DNA of 64,000 nucleotides from Rhizobium lusitanum (GTDB taxonomy: Bacteria > Pseudomonadota > Alphaproteobacteria > Rhizobiales > Rhizobiaceae), in NCBI RefSeq assembly GCF_014189535.1, contig NZ_CP050308.1:3709001-3773000 (forward strand). Reading direction: 5' to 3'. Shown here piece by piece: positions 28,036-38,640 of the stretch; position 1 is the stretch's first letter, and every line of letters starts with the position of its first letter. The position numbers and the translations under genes are program-made. The notes below the pieces were generated by a model. The model was given only the letters and a program-made list of their open reading frames with translations. It ran no database searches and was not told the origin of the DNA.

Positions 28036-29532
28036 ATGTCTGTGAAATTCGAGATCTCCTTTGCCAAAACGGTTCGACTGAATGGCGGTTTGGCCATTCT
28101 GCTGAAAGACACGGACAGCGAATTGCCGGCGGGGGCTGCAAGCGCCGATCCGGCCAATGTTTTCGCCAAGGCCGCGCGCATTGCTCGTTTCATCGGCAAG
28201 GGCCTGTCGAGCCTCGATATCGTCGCGCCTGAAGGCTCGCCGGTGGACCGGATCGTCATCATCGGTACGGGCAAGGCAAAAGAACTGAACGCTCATGACT
28301 GGCTGAAGCTCGGCGGCGCTGCGGCGGCGCGGATCCGCAATGTCGACAAGGCCGCGATCTTCATCGATGTGCCCGGCACTGCGGCTGGTGGCAAGGCGGC
28401 TGCCGATTTTGCTCTCGGTATACTGCTGCGCGCCTATAGCTTCGACACGTACAAGACGAAGAAGGGCGATGACGAGGACAAGAATGGTGCGCAGAAATCC
28501 GTGAAGGTGACCATCGTCACCCCGGATGTCGCGGCCGCGAAGAAGCTTTTCGCCGCCTCGGAAGCGATCGCCGGCGGCGTTATTCTCGCCCGCGATCTCG
28601 TCAACGAGCCGCCGAACATTCTCGGCCCGGTCGAGTTTGCCGCTAAGGCCAAGGCATTGGAGAAGCTCGGCGTCGAGGTGGAAATCCTGACCGAGCGCGA
28701 GATGCGCCGGCTCGGCATGGGCGCGCTGCTTGGTGTGGCGCAGGGTTCCGTGCGTCCGCCGCGCTTGGTGATCATGCAATGGAAGGGCGGCAAGGCGAAG
28801 GAGAAGCCGGTCGCCTTTATCGGCAAGGGTGTTGTCTTCGACTCCGGCGGTATTTCCATAAAGCCCGCCGCCGGCATGGAAGACATGAAGGGCGACATGG
28901 GCGGGGCTGCCGCCGTCACCGGCCTGATGCACACGCTCGCTGCCCGCGGTGCCAAGGTCAACGCCATCGGCGTCATTGGCCTGGTCGAAAACATGCCTGA
29001 TGGCAATGCCCAGCGTCCGGGCGATATCGTCACCTCCATGTCCGGGCAGACGATCGAGATCATCAATACCGACGCCGAAGGCAGGCTCGTGCTTTGCGAT
29101 GCGCTTTGGTACACCAATGACCGCTTCAAGCCGCAATTCATGATCAACCTGGCGACCTTGACCGGTGCGATCCTGGTCGCGCTCGGCAATCTGCAAGCCG
29201 GCCTGTTCAGCAATGACGACCAGCTGGCAAACCAGCTTACCGCCGCCGGCCTTGTTACCAATGAGCGCCTGTGGCGCATGCCGCTCGGCAAGGACTACGA
29301 CAAGATGATCGACAGCAAGTTCGCCGACATGAAGAACACCGGCGGCCGCTACGCAGGCTCGATCACCGCTGCCCAGTTCATCAAGCGATTCGTGCAGGAA
29401 ACCCCTTGGGCACATCTCGATATCGCTGGCACGGCAATGGGCTCGGCTCAGGACGAGATCAACCAGTCCTGGGGTTCGGGCTTCGGTGTGCGCCTGCTCG
29501 ACGAGCTGGTCCGCGAGAACTACGAATCGTGA
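28036..29532 (+). CDS. pepA: Leucyl aminopeptidase (M17)
   Basis: Hexameric di-zinc aminopeptidase of the cytoplasm, which in some bacteria also binds DNA. It has 498 residues. The catalytic domain holds the metal-binding [14 protein letters not shown] (about 262-275), the MKGDMGGAA segment and the family signature [10 protein letters not shown]. The N-terminal macro-like domain covers about 1-170. The ATG follows CGGAGCAG. The gene starts an operon with holC 32 bases downstream. Confidence 0.96.
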   Translation: MSVKFEISFAKTVRLNGGLAILLKDTDSELPAGAASADPANVFAKAARIARFIGKGLSSLDIVAPEGSPVDRIVIIGTGKAKELNAHDWLKLGGAAAARIRNVDKAAIFIDVPGTAAGGKAAADFALGILLRAYSFDTYKTKKGDDEDKNGAQKSVKVTIVTPDVAAAKKLFAASEAIAGGVILARDLVNEPPNILGPVEFAAKAKALEKLGVEVEILTEREMRRLGMGALLGVAQGSVRPPRLVIMQWKGGKAKEKPVAFIGKGVVFDSGGISIKPAAGMEDMKGDMGGAAAVTGLMHTLAARGAKVNAIGVIGLVENMPDGNAQRPGDIVTSMSGQTIEIINTDAEGRLVLCDALWYTNDRFKPQFMINLATLTGAILVALGNLQAGLFSNDDQLANQLTAAGLVTNERLWRMPLGKDYDKMIDSKFADMKNTGGRYAGSITAAQFIKRFVQETPWAHLDIAGTAMGSAQDEINQSWGSGFGVRLLDELVRENYES

Positions 29533-29564
29533 CCTTCGACTATGTTTGAGATAGGAGAGGCGGC

Positions 29565-30014
29565 ATGACCGACGTTCTCTTCTACCATTTGACGGAATCG
29601 AAGCTCGAAGATGCGCTGCCGCCCTTGATCGACAAGTGTGTCGAGCGCGGCTGGCAGGTCGCCATCCAGACACGGGAGCCGGTCCGGCGCGATGCGCTGG
29701 ACACTCATCTGTGGACCTATCGCGAGGATAGCTTCCTGCCGCATGGCACGGACGAAAGCGAGATGGCGGACAAGCAGCCGGTCCTCCTGACCGTCTCGCC
29801 GGACAACCTGAACAACGCCAGCGTCCGCTTCTTCATCGATGGCGCCGAAGGCTCGGATATCGACACCTACCAGCGCGTCGTCTTTATTTTCGACGGCTAC
29901 GATCAGGAGCAATTGGAAGGCGCCCGCGCGCAATGGAAGAAGCTGAAGGGCGAGGGGCACAGCCTCACCTATTGGCAGCAGACCCAGGAAGGGCGTTGGG
30001 AAAAGAAGGCGTGA
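29565..30014 (+). CDS. holC: DNA polymerase III chi subunit
   Basis: Chi links the clamp loader to single-stranded DNA binding protein. It has 149 residues, the usual size. The N-terminus MTDVLFYHLTESKLEDALPPLIDKCVERGW fits the family pattern (quoted in part: FYHLTE and CVERGW), as do WTYREDSFLPHG (about 45) and PVLLTVSPDN. YQRVVFIFDGYDQEQLE follows at about 104. GAGGCGG precedes the ATG. The pepA-holC order is typical of proteobacteria. Confidence 0.93.
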   Translation: MTDVLFYHLTESKLEDALPPLIDKCVERGWQVAIQTREPVRRDALDTHLWTYREDSFLPHGTDESEMADKQPVLLTVSPDNLNNASVRFFIDGAEGSDIDTYQRVVFIFDGYDQEQLEGARAQWKKLKGEGHSLTYWQQTQEGRWEKKA

Positions 30015-30020
30015 TGCCGC

Positions 30021-30572
30021 TCAGATGGGGTCGTCAGCCGCTAGGACCTTGTCGATAAAGGCTCGCTTCGCTTGCGTATAGGCGGCGCGATTGTCGGCAT
30101 ATTTCCCGGCCAGGTCGATCTTCAGCATTTCATAGGCCAGTGCCAGATCGGGATTTGCACGCAGCCTGCCGCGAAATAGAAGCCACCGATTCCAGTTGAT
30201 GCCGTTATATTCAACGATATGAACGAGATGCGTGCGCGTCTCGCCCTTGACGCCGCGGCCGAAAATATGATCGTCGGGAACGATATCGGTGCCGGCATAG
30301 TCGTAGCCGATGGCCTCCATCGGCTGGATGCACGCCAAACCGTCGTCAAAGCGCCGGACACCGACGGCGATATCGATAATAGGCTTGGCCTTGATCGACG
30401 GGATCGACGTGCTGCCGATATGCTGGATGTCGAGGGCGAGATCGCCAAGCGCCCCACGAATGCCAGCTTCCTCCAGCCTGTAGGCTTCCAGCCATCGGGC
30501 ATTCGACTCGGCAAGCGTGACACACTTGTTCCCGACACCTAATCCAAAGCTATCGTCGCTTTCCGAGGACAT
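30021..30572 (-). CDS. GrpB/UPF0157-family nucleotidyltransferase-like protein
   Basis: A 183-residue protein of the GrpB (UPF0157) family, which has a nucleotidyltransferase fold and no settled function. The family core is visible: IQHIGSTSIPSIKAKPIIDI (about 51-70), with the GST and paired Asp of the active centre. HLVHIVEYNG and NRWLLFRGRLRANPD follow. I start it at the second ATG (MSSESDD), because AAGGAG lies six bases upstream; the ATG two codons earlier would have no spacing. It converges with holC, with six bases between the stops. Confidence 0.85.
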   Translation of the reverse strand: MSSESDDSFGLGVGNKCVTLAESNARWLEAYRLEEAGIRGALGDLALDIQHIGSTSIPSIKAKPIIDIAVGVRRFDDGLACIQPMEAIGYDYAGTDIVPDDHIFGRGVKGETRTHLVHIVEYNGINWNRWLLFRGRLRANPDLALAYEMLKIDLAGKYADNRAAYTQAKRAFIDKVLAADDPI

Positions 30573-30593
30573 TGTCATCTCCTTGACGAATGA

Positions 30594-30628
30594 AGATGCG
30601 CCACCTTAGCATTCCGCGTGGCGCATCT
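30594..30628. other. Strong hairpin between the dehydrogenase and GrpB-family genes
   Basis: A perfect 11-bp inverted repeat (AGATGCGCCAC / GTGGCGCATCT, 13-base loop) follows the sugar dehydrogenase stop on the minus strand and precedes the GrpB-family start. There is no T-run, so it may be a factor-dependent end or an mRNA 3' stabiliser. Confidence 0.55.
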
Positions 30629-30644
30629 CACCGGTCAATCGAGC

Positions 30645-31568
30645 CTAGTCGTGGAAAGCGTCCACGAACTTACGCTTGCCGAGCATGAAGGCATCGGCGA
30701 CGTGGCGTAGCGGCGCGAGGTCGACATCGGACGTGCCGGCTTTGACGATCTCGGCGAAGCGGCGGTAGAGCGAAGGATATTCCGCCTCGGGGGCCGTGAA
30801 CGTGAGTTCGCCGTTGACGGAGAGCTTCGAGCCGCCTTCGGCAAGCACCATCTGGCCCGCTTCGGTTTCGGCGACGATATCCCAGCTCTGCTTGCCGGTC
30901 TGGCGCCAGTCGAATTCGGCATGAACCGGAAGCCCCTTGCCGCTCTTGAAATGCAGGTCGGCGGCGATCGGCGAATCGCGGTTCTCAGGGAATTCCAGCA
31001 CGGCGCCGGTTAGGAAAAGCGACGGCAGGATATGGGTGACGATCGACAGCGCGTTGATGCCCGGATCGAAGACGCCGAGACCGCCGGCCTGCCAGATCCA
31101 TTCCTGGTTCGGATGCCAGTGACGCACATCTTCCTTCCAGATCACATGCACGCTCTTGATCGTCGTGGCGTCGAGGAAAGCCTTGGCGGCTTCGACAGCG
31201 GGCGCGTAGCGCGAATGCCAGCTGGCGAACAGCGAAACACCCTTTGCATTGGCAAGCGCCTCAAGATCGGCAACTTCGCTAAGCGTCGCGCCCGGCGGCT
31301 TTTCCAGGAAGACGTGCTTGCCGGCCTGGAGCGCCTTGTAGGCGGCCTCGTAACGATATTGCGGCGGCATGCAGAGCGAGACAGCATCGATCTCGGGAAC
31401 CGCGTCCAGCATCGCTTCAATGGTGGTGAAGGCCGGAATGCCTTCGACCGTACCGTGGCGGCTTGCTGTGGCGATCAGTTTGAAATCCGGATTGCTGGCA
31501 ATGGACGGAAGATGCTGGTCGCGGACGATCTTGCCGACACCGACGATAGCGAGATTGATGGGGGACAT
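30645..31568 (-). CDS. Gfo/Idh-family sugar 1-dehydrogenase (L-arabinose/D-galactose type)
   Basis: NAD(P)-dependent oxidoreductase, 307 residues from MSPINLAIVG. The Rossmann motif is VGVGKIVRDQH (about 8-18), and EKPPGATL (about 94) holds the conserved lysine. The segments VSLCMPPQYRYEAAY, WKEDVRHWHPNQEWIW and GGLGVFDPGINALSIV match my memory of bacterial L-arabinose 1-dehydrogenase (Azospirillum AraA) and D-galactose 1-dehydrogenases. These start the non-phosphorylating pentose/galactose pathway. The later pathway enzymes are not in the window. It is divergent from the TRAP genes. Confidence 0.8.
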   Translation of the reverse strand: MSPINLAIVGVGKIVRDQHLPSIASNPDFKLIATASRHGTVEGIPAFTTIEAMLDAVPEIDAVSLCMPPQYRYEAAYKALQAGKHVFLEKPPGATLSEVADLEALANAKGVSLFASWHSRYAPAVEAAKAFLDATTIKSVHVIWKEDVRHWHPNQEWIWQAGGLGVFDPGINALSIVTHILPSLFLTGAVLEFPENRDSPIAADLHFKSGKGLPVHAEFDWRQTGKQSWDIVAETEAGQMVLAEGGSKLSVNGELTFTAPEAEYPSLYRRFAEIVKAGTSDVDLAPLRHVADAFMLGKRKFVDAFHD

Positions 31569-31797
31569 GGGTGTCTCTCGATTAGTATGATTATTGGCAT
31601 GGTCTTTTATCAGAACGCCACGGACGGGCAAGGGCGGGAAAGCGCAAATGCGACACCTGTCCGACGCTAGGCCGCGCTCACCCTGCCATTATCATAGTTG
31701 GAAAACCAGCTCACACTCTTGATTGACAGCGTGAAATCGGCACTCTGCCTGTGCGCGGCAAGAGATCCCGGGAAGAAATCGCCGCGGGGGAAAAATC

Positions 31798-32373
31798 ATG
31801 AAAGCATTGCTCGGCTTCAGCCGGCTCATAGATCATGTCACGGAGATCATCGGCAAATCGGTCTCCTGGCTCATCCTGGTTGCCGTTTTGGTCAGCGCCG
31901 GAAACGCCATCGTCCGAAAGGTATTCAATATTTCGTCGAATGCCTGGCTGGAGGCGCAATGGTATCTGTTCGGCGCCGCCTTCATGCTCGCCGCCGCCTA
32001 TACGCTGCGGCAGAACGAGCATATCCGCATCGATATCCTCTACGGTTCCCTGTCGCGGCGCGTACAGCACTGGATCGATCTTCTCGGCCATTGCCTGTTT
32101 CTCATGCCTTTCGTGCTTTTGATGGTCTATGACCTCATCCCCTATGTCCGGATGTCCTTCATGTCCGGCGAGGTGTCCTCCAGTGCCGGCGGCCTGATCA
32201 TCTGGCCGGGCAAGGCGCTGTTGCTGGCGGGCTTCTTTCTGCTGGCGCTGCAGGGTGTTTCCGAGATCATCAAGAAGATCGCCATCATGCGCGGCGATAT
32301 GGATGACCCGACACCCTATGTGCCGACCCACGCGCCTCTTGATATCGAGACGCATGCAGGGGAGGTGCGCTGA
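31798..32373 (+). CDS. TRAP transporter small membrane subunit (DctQ type)
   Basis: A 191-residue inner membrane protein with four hydrophobic helices (about 20-42, 55-75, 92-115, 135-155). It has the DctQ hallmark LEAQWYLFGAAFMLAAAYTLR and NEHIRIDILYG. It pairs with the large subunit just downstream, whose ATG overlaps its stop (TGATG), for sodium-driven uptake of an organic acid. The receptor gene lies beyond the large subunit on the opposite strand. The cytoplasmic tail (DDPTPYVPTHAPLDIE) is hydrophilic. Confidence 0.92.
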   Translation: MKALLGFSRLIDHVTEIIGKSVSWLILVAVLVSAGNAIVRKVFNISSNAWLEAQWYLFGAAFMLAAAYTLRQNEHIRIDILYGSLSRRVQHWIDLLGHCLFLMPFVLLMVYDLIPYVRMSFMSGEVSSSAGGLIIWPGKALLLAGFFLLALQGVSEIIKKIAIMRGDMDDPTPYVPTHAPLDIETHAGEVR

Positions 32374-34139
32374 TGTTGGAATTCATTGCCGTGAACATGG
32401 CTCCGATCATGTTCGCTTCGCTTATCATCTTCCTGCTGATCGGCTATCCCGTTGCCTTCGCGCTCGCAGCCAACGGCCTTCTGTTTTTCTGGATCGGCGT
32501 CGAGCTGGCGCCCTATTCGGGCGGCTCGATCAATCTGTCCTGGCCGCTGCTCAACGCGCTGCCGGATCGCTTCTGGGGCGTGATGTCGAACGACACGCTG
32601 TTGGCGATCCCGTTCTTCACCTTCATGGGTATCGTGCTGGAACGCTCGGGCATGGCCGAGGACCTGCTCGACACGGTCGGCCAACTCTTCGGCCCGATCC
32701 GCGGCGGCCTTGCCTATGCGGTAATCTTCGTTGGCGCGCTGCTGGCGGCCACCACCGGCGTCGTTGCCGCCTCGGTTATCGCCATGGGCCTGATCTCGCT
32801 GCCGATCATGCTGCGCTATGGCTATGACCGGCGGGTTGCGTCCGGCGTCATCGCCGCATCGGGCACGTTGGCGCAGATCATCCCGCCGTCGCTGGTTCTG
32901 ATCGTGCTGGCGGACCAGCTCGGCCGCTCCGTCGGTGACATGTATGCCGGCGCCTTGATCCCCGGCTTGGTGCTGACCGGCCTCTACATGCTCTATGTGC
33001 TGATCATGTCCATCGTCCGGCCAAATTCCATGCCGGCGTTGCCGAAGGAAGCGCGCTCTCTCGGCTCGGGCGTGACCTCGCTCTTCGTCGCGCTCCTTGT
33101 CTGCGCCGGCGTCGCATACGCCGCCCATGTCTATCTGACGCCGATCTATGGCGAAAACGCCGACATTCTCGGCGCAACCGTTGGCGTCGCGTTCATCTAC
33201 ACCATCGCCGTCGTCGACAAGACGATGAAGTTCAACCTGATGTCGCGGTTGGCGCAGCAGGTGATCATCGTGCTGATCCCACCCCTGGCACTGATCTTCC
33301 TCGTGCTCGGCACCATCTTCCTCGGCATCGCGACGCCGACCGAAGGCGGCGCGATGGGGGCGGTGGGCGCGCTGATCATGGCGGCGGCCAAGGGCCGGCT
33401 GAGCATGGACGTTGTCCGCTCGGCGCTCGCTTCGACGACGCGGCTCTCGTCCTTCGTGCTGTTCATCCTGGTCGGCTCGCGCGTGTTCTCGCTGACTTTC
33501 TACGGTGTCAATGGCCATGTCTGGGTGGAGCATCTGCTGGTGTCGCTGCCGGGCGGCGAAGTCGGCTTCCTGATCGCCGTCAATCTGCTGGTCTTCTTCT
33601 TGGCCTTCTTCCTCGATTTCTTCGAGCTGGCCTTCATTATCGTGCCGTTGCTGGCTCCCGCCGCCGAGAAGCTCGGTATCGACCTGATCTGGTTTGGCGT
33701 GCTGCTCGGGGTCAACATGCAGACCAGCTTCATGCATCCGCCCTTCGGCTTCGCGCTGTTCTACCTGCGCTCGGTCGCTGCAAAGGTGCCCTATCTCGAT
33801 AAGGTGACGGGCAAGAACACGGCGCCGGTGACGACCGGGCAGATCTATTGGGGAGCGGTGCCCTTCGTCGGCATCCAGATCGTGATGGTTGCGCTGACGA
33901 TCATGTTCCCGCAGATGGTCATGCACTATAAGGGGGCGGGTACAGGCATCGATCCCAATACGATCAAGATCGAGGTGCCGGGCTTCGGCGCTCCCGGCCA
34001 GGACAATGGCGGCGGCCTCGGCCTGCCCGGCCTGCAGCTCCCGGGTGACAACTCGCTGCGGGACAAGCCGCCCGGTCAGTATGGCGGGCAGGCCAGTCCG
34101 CCCGCCAACGACCTCAGCCAGCCACCATCGTTTAAATGA
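32373..34139 (+). CDS. TRAP transporter large membrane subunit (DctM type)
   Basis: Transport subunit of the TRAP system, 588 residues with about 12-13 helices. Conserved parts include SGTLAQIIPPSLVLIVLADQ, GIATPTEGGAMGAVGAL and the C-terminal LGVNMQTSFMHPPFGFALFYLR. It is longer than average DctM (about 430), and belongs to the extended type with an additional loop of helices around 225-300. The last 55 residues form a periplasmic or cytoplasmic Gly/Pro-rich tail (GAPGQDNGGGLGLPG) with no known motif. Transcription ends at a bidirectional terminator shared with the convergent receptor gene. Confidence 0.93.
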   Translation: MLEFIAVNMAPIMFASLIIFLLIGYPVAFALAANGLLFFWIGVELAPYSGGSINLSWPLLNALPDRFWGVMSNDTLLAIPFFTFMGIVLERSGMAEDLLDTVGQLFGPIRGGLAYAVIFVGALLAATTGVVAASVIAMGLISLPIMLRYGYDRRVASGVIAASGTLAQIIPPSLVLIVLADQLGRSVGDMYAGALIPGLVLTGLYMLYVLIMSIVRPNSMPALPKEARSLGSGVTSLFVALLVCAGVAYAAHVYLTPIYGENADILGATVGVAFIYTIAVVDKTMKFNLMSRLAQQVIIVLIPPLALIFLVLGTIFLGIATPTEGGAMGAVGALIMAAAKGRLSMDVVRSALASTTRLSSFVLFILVGSRVFSLTFYGVNGHVWVEHLLVSLPGGEVGFLIAVNLLVFFLAFFLDFFELAFIIVPLLAPAAEKLGIDLIWFGVLLGVNMQTSFMHPPFGFALFYLRSVAAKVPYLDKVTGKNTAPVTTGQIYWGAVPFVGIQIVMVALTIMFPQMVMHYKGAGTGIDPNTIKIEVPGFGAPGQDNGGGLGLPGLQLPGDNSLRDKPPGQYGGQASPPANDLSQPPSFK

Positions 34140-34173
34140 GAGAAGGGCTAGCGCTCTTCATGGCTTCAAAAGA

Positions 34174-34202
34174 AAAACCCCGGAGCAACACTCCGGGGTT
34201 TT
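34174..34202. terminator. Bidirectional terminator between TRAP membrane and receptor genes
   Basis: A perfect 12-bp stem (AAAACCCCGGAG, loop CAACA, CTCCGGGGTTTT) sits between two converging TRAP genes, with A-rich sequence before and T-rich after. It should work in both directions. Confidence 0.88.
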
Positions 34203-34222
34203 CATTTGACAGCGGGCGAAGA

Positions 34223-35329
<1,107 letters not shown>

Positions 35330-35473
35330 CTATATTCTCCCCCCAGGATACGAGCGGGCGGGTTGGCCCGCTCTTCGTGATCACGATGCAACTAATCATG
35401 TCGTTCAACGCGTTTCAAGCACGCCGAACGATCTACAACCGCTGATTTCTTCAAGAGCTCAAGTGGTCGGAAT

Positions 35474-37534
35474 TCAGGCCCGGTCCAGCTTCATGATCGT
35501 CTCGCGCAGAAAGCTGTACCCCAGCGCGATACGCGCCGCGAGGTCGCTCGATGCGCCATCGCCGCCATGGCCGCCGGAACCGAATTCGTGGAACAGCGGA
35601 TGGTGGCCGAGCTCTTCCATGCGCGCGGCGAACCGCCGCGCATGCGAGGGATGAACCCGATCGTCATTGCTGGAGCTTTCGATATAGATCGGCGGATAGG
35701 TGACGTCCGAGGCCGGCTTCAGATTGTGGAGCGGCGAGTAGGAGAGCAGGTAGTCCCGATCCGCCTGATCGTCAGGGTTGCCATATTCGTCGATCCAGGC
35801 CTGGCCGGCTGGGAAGGTGTGGAAGCGGGTCATGTCCAGCACCGGCACCTGGCACCAGATCGCGCCGAAATCCTGCGGATAGCGCGTCAGCATCGCGCCG
35901 GTCAAAAGCCCGCCATTGCTGCCGCCATTGGCGGCGATGCGCGATGGCTTGGTATAGCCGCGCGCGACGAGATCGCGGGCGATGGCGGCAAAGTCGGCAA
36001 ACGCCCTATGGCGGCCATGGCCCTTGGCGGAGCGATGCCAGTTCGGCCCGAGCTCACCGCCGCCGCGAATATAGGCCTGCACATAGGCGCCACCTTGTTC
36101 CAGCCAGCGGCCGATGACGCCGGAATAGCTGGGGCTGAGCGAGACGTCGAAGCCGCCGTAACCATACATCAGCACCGGCAGTTCGCCCTCTGTCCACGTC
36201 TTCGGCAAGACCAGCCGATACGGTACCTTCGTGCCGTCCTCCGATATGGCTTCGAGCAGTTCGGAGGTCATGCCGTCGCTGTCGAAATAGGCGGGCGAGC
36301 TGGCACCCTGAACGAGTTCAAGCGGCTTCTTGCGGTTGGAAAGTTCCAGGCGATAGCAGGTTGGTGGCTGCAGGAAGCCTTCGCCATAGACGTGCAGCGT
36401 GTCGTCGCCGAGATGGAGTTCGGAATAAAGCGGCTGGAGCGCAATCGTCTCGACATCCGCCGGCAGTGGTATCTCCTGGATTTCCGCATCCGGCTTGGTC
36501 AGGTCCAGGACGAAAAGACGGGGCTGCAGATTGTCCGAGACGACGAAGGCGCACCATTCGCGCATCAAGAGGAACTGCGACACGGACTGCCGCTCACCGG
36601 GCGAAAACAGGATGCGCGATGCCTCGGCGTTGATGTCGCCGGCTTCTCGCGGCAAGGGTTGCAGCGCCAGAGTGCCGGCGGGTATGCGCTCATCGGTCTT
36701 GGCGAGCCAGAGGCAGTAGGAATAGTTGAACTGGACGTCGATATCCCTCGGCAGATCGATCCGTCGCAGGGAAAAGTCCGGATCCTTGATGAAGACGCTG
36801 CAACTGCCGATCTCGTGGCCGGTGATGAACAGGCGGATCGGCTTGGCAGTCCCCTTCTTCGCGATGCCGGAGAGCACCGGATCGATGACAACGCAGGAGC
36901 CGTAAACGTCCGTATCGGCGGTGGCGTAGAGCAGTGGCGCGTTTGCAGGCGCTTGGCCACGCTTCAGGCGACGGCCGACGCGTGGCCAGCCGGAACGCGT
37001 TGCGGAGAGACGGTCGATCGAGCCGAAATAGGCGATCTCGTCTTGGCTGAGCCAGGTCGCGTGGCACCGCGCCGGCGGCGTATCGAAGCCGCCTTCGACG
37101 ATGCTCTTGGCCCCGCAATCGAACTCCAGCAGTCGCCCGAGATCGGAGCCGCCGTCGGAAAGGCAGATCAGCACCCGCGTCGGTTCCCAGGGGCAGGTGA
37201 TCGCGCCGCGCCAGATCCAGAGCTTGTCCTCCGCCCCGCAGAAGGCATCGAGATCGAAGATCGGCTCCCAGGGAGCGCTCGGCACCGGGTCCAGGTCGGC
37301 CGGAAGTCGCCGCCACACGCCAAGGGGATGATCCGCGCTGCGGTGGAAATCGAACAGCCACTTGCCCCGGCGAACCGGCTGGATCAGCCGGTCCTCGCGC
37401 TCGATCATAGCCTTGATCGCCGTGCTGTCGGCTTCGAATTCGGGCGTCACGAGAGCCCGTTCCGACTGCGCATTCCTCTCGGCGACGAATTGCAGGGTGA
37501 GGGGATCGTCGTCGTGCTCGAGATGGAGATGCAT
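35474..37534 (-). CDS. Prolyl oligopeptidase family (S9) serine peptidase
   Basis: Cytoplasmic peptidase of 686 residues with no signal peptide. An N-terminal beta-propeller region (about 1-420) restricts access, followed by an alpha/beta-hydrolase domain. The catalytic serine is Ser539 in NGGSNGG, the acid is the Asp of SSNDDRVHP (624/625) and the histidine is His656 in SGGHGGD. RGGGELGPNWH (about 478) is also typical of S9A. It probably degrades peptides up to about 30 residues. It is downstream of the deacetylase gene but a terminator lies between, so it is likely a separate unit. Confidence 0.93.
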   Translation of the reverse strand: MHLHLEHDDDPLTLQFVAERNAQSERALVTPEFEADSTAIKAMIEREDRLIQPVRRGKWLFDFHRSADHPLGVWRRLPADLDPVPSAPWEPIFDLDAFCGAEDKLWIWRGAITCPWEPTRVLICLSDGGSDLGRLLEFDCGAKSIVEGGFDTPPARCHATWLSQDEIAYFGSIDRLSATRSGWPRVGRRLKRGQAPANAPLLYATADTDVYGSCVVIDPVLSGIAKKGTAKPIRLFITGHEIGSCSVFIKDPDFSLRRIDLPRDIDVQFNYSYCLWLAKTDERIPAGTLALQPLPREAGDINAEASRILFSPGERQSVSQFLLMREWCAFVVSDNLQPRLFVLDLTKPDAEIQEIPLPADVETIALQPLYSELHLGDDTLHVYGEGFLQPPTCYRLELSNRKKPLELVQGASSPAYFDSDGMTSELLEAISEDGTKVPYRLVLPKTWTEGELPVLMYGYGGFDVSLSPSYSGVIGRWLEQGGAYVQAYIRGGGELGPNWHRSAKGHGRHRAFADFAAIARDLVARGYTKPSRIAANGGSNGGLLTGAMLTRYPQDFGAIWCQVPVLDMTRFHTFPAGQAWIDEYGNPDDQADRDYLLSYSPLHNLKPASDVTYPPIYIESSSNDDRVHPSHARRFAARMEELGHHPLFHEFGSGGHGGDGASSDLAARIALGYSFLRETIMKLDRA

Positions 37535-37585
37535 AAGATACCTGATACGCTATTGATGATGTGAATCGCATATAAACAAATCAAA

Positions 37586-37623
37586 ATGCACCCGGAGAAG
37601 CAACCGTGCTTCCCCAAGTGCAT
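37586..37623 (-). terminator. Terminator after the deacetylase gene
   Basis: A 17-bp stem, with G-U pairs in the middle, and a CGGT loop is followed on the minus strand by TTTGATTTGTTT. The outer arms are ATGCAC / GTGCAT and the inner arms GAAGCA / TGCTTC. It lies between the deacetylase stop and the peptidase start. Confidence 0.75.
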
Positions 37624-37655
37624 GTCATCATACAGATTTCCAGTGTCTATCCGCT

Positions 37656-38537
37656 TCAGCGCACCATTTTGATATCGGCCTGGGCCACCAGATCCGAAGT
37701 CGGCTTGGGAGTGGCTTTGTACTTCAGCGTCACGACCTTGTAGCCCTCTTTTTCCATGCGGGTCAGAAGGGCCGGCAGCATGGTGGCGGTGCGCTGGTGG
37801 ATGTCGTGCATCAGGACGATGCCGCGGCCCCGCTTGCGCAACTCGTTCATGGTGCGCGCAGCAACAGCGGCGGGCGACAGGGTGAAATAGTCCTTGCTGT
37901 CGACATCCACATCCATGATCACGAGATCACGCATGGTGACGGCCGTGCGCAGGCGCTTGGAATCGGCAAGGTAGGGGAAGCGGAAGAAGGGCACATCCGT
38001 GCCGACGACCTTGGCGACGGCGTTCTTGCCGCGCATGATCTCGGCCATCGCCATGTCGAAGCTCATATTGTCGAGATCCGCATGATGAAACGTGTGGCTG
38101 CCAATGGTTTCGCCAGCGGCAACGACTTTAAGTGCCGTCTCCGGATGCGCCTGCGCCATCTCGCCGACCATCATGAACGTCGCCTTGACGCCGAATTTGT
38201 CGAGCGTTGCGAGAATGCGCTCCGTCTTGCCGGGGGCCGGGCCGTCGTCGAAGCTGAGGATGACTTCCTTGTCGGCGAGCTTCATGTCGTGCAGCGAGGA
38301 AACTTCCAGCGTGCGTCCGGCGAGCGTGTGAGAGCGGCCTTCGTCGCTTGTTTCAGCGTCGGCATTCGCCCATTTGGTCGGCTCCATGTCGACGGGATCG
38401 TTGGCCTTCAACGCCTTGCGTTGCGGCTCCTCGGCGGCAAAGCTTGTCTTCAGCGATGCATCGCCCCCCGGCTTCGTGGCACAGCCGGCAAGGGACAGGG
38501 ACACCGCAAGGCCGGCCAATAGAAGACGGTAGGTCAT
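37656..38537 (-). CDS. Polysaccharide deacetylase lipoprotein
   Basis: Exported lipoprotein of 293 residues with lipobox LAGC (Cys19). The NodB-homology domain has metal-binding SFDDGP (Asp97, Asp98), SHTFHHADL (His148, His152) and RFPY near 185. The C-terminal catalytic segment IVLMHDIH is also present. Family members remove N-acetyl or O-acetyl groups from glycans such as peptidoglycan or beta-glucosamine polymers; the substrate here cannot be told. A hydrophilic linker of about 65 residues lies between the lipid anchor and the domain. Confidence 0.9.
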   Translation of the reverse strand: MTYRLLLAGLAVSLSLAGCATKPGGDASLKTSFAAEEPQRKALKANDPVDMEPTKWANADAETSDEGRSHTLAGRTLEVSSLHDMKLADKEVILSFDDGPAPGKTERILATLDKFGVKATFMMVGEMAQAHPETALKVVAAGETIGSHTFHHADLDNMSFDMAMAEIMRGKNAVAKVVGTDVPFFRFPYLADSKRLRTAVTMRDLVIMDVDVDSKDYFTLSPAAVAARTMNELRKRGRGIVLMHDIHQRTATMLPALLTRMEKEGYKVVTLKYKATPKPTSDLVAQADIKMVR

Positions 38538-38640
38538 CGGAAGCGCTCAACATATGTGTTTGAATGTTGGGCGTATTTTCTCCGACTATGGTTAATGATC
38601 GGTTAGGATCGGCGCATGACCGCCCAAGGAACTAACCGCT

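Noticed and set aside
27994..29673. Minus-strand open frame of about 560 codons opposite pepA
   Set aside because: It is the reverse complement of pepA. The translated sequence is rich in Arg, His and Asp without any motif.
32316..33926. Minus-strand open frame of about 535 codons opposite the TRAP large subunit gene
   Set aside because: It reads as an extremely charged Asp/Glu/Gln/His/Arg protein, a typical mirror of membrane-helix codons. It is not a gene.
35567..37564. Plus-strand open frame of about 665 codons opposite the S9 peptidase gene
   Set aside because: It is antisense to a peptidase with a complete catalytic triad, and it has no domain of its own.
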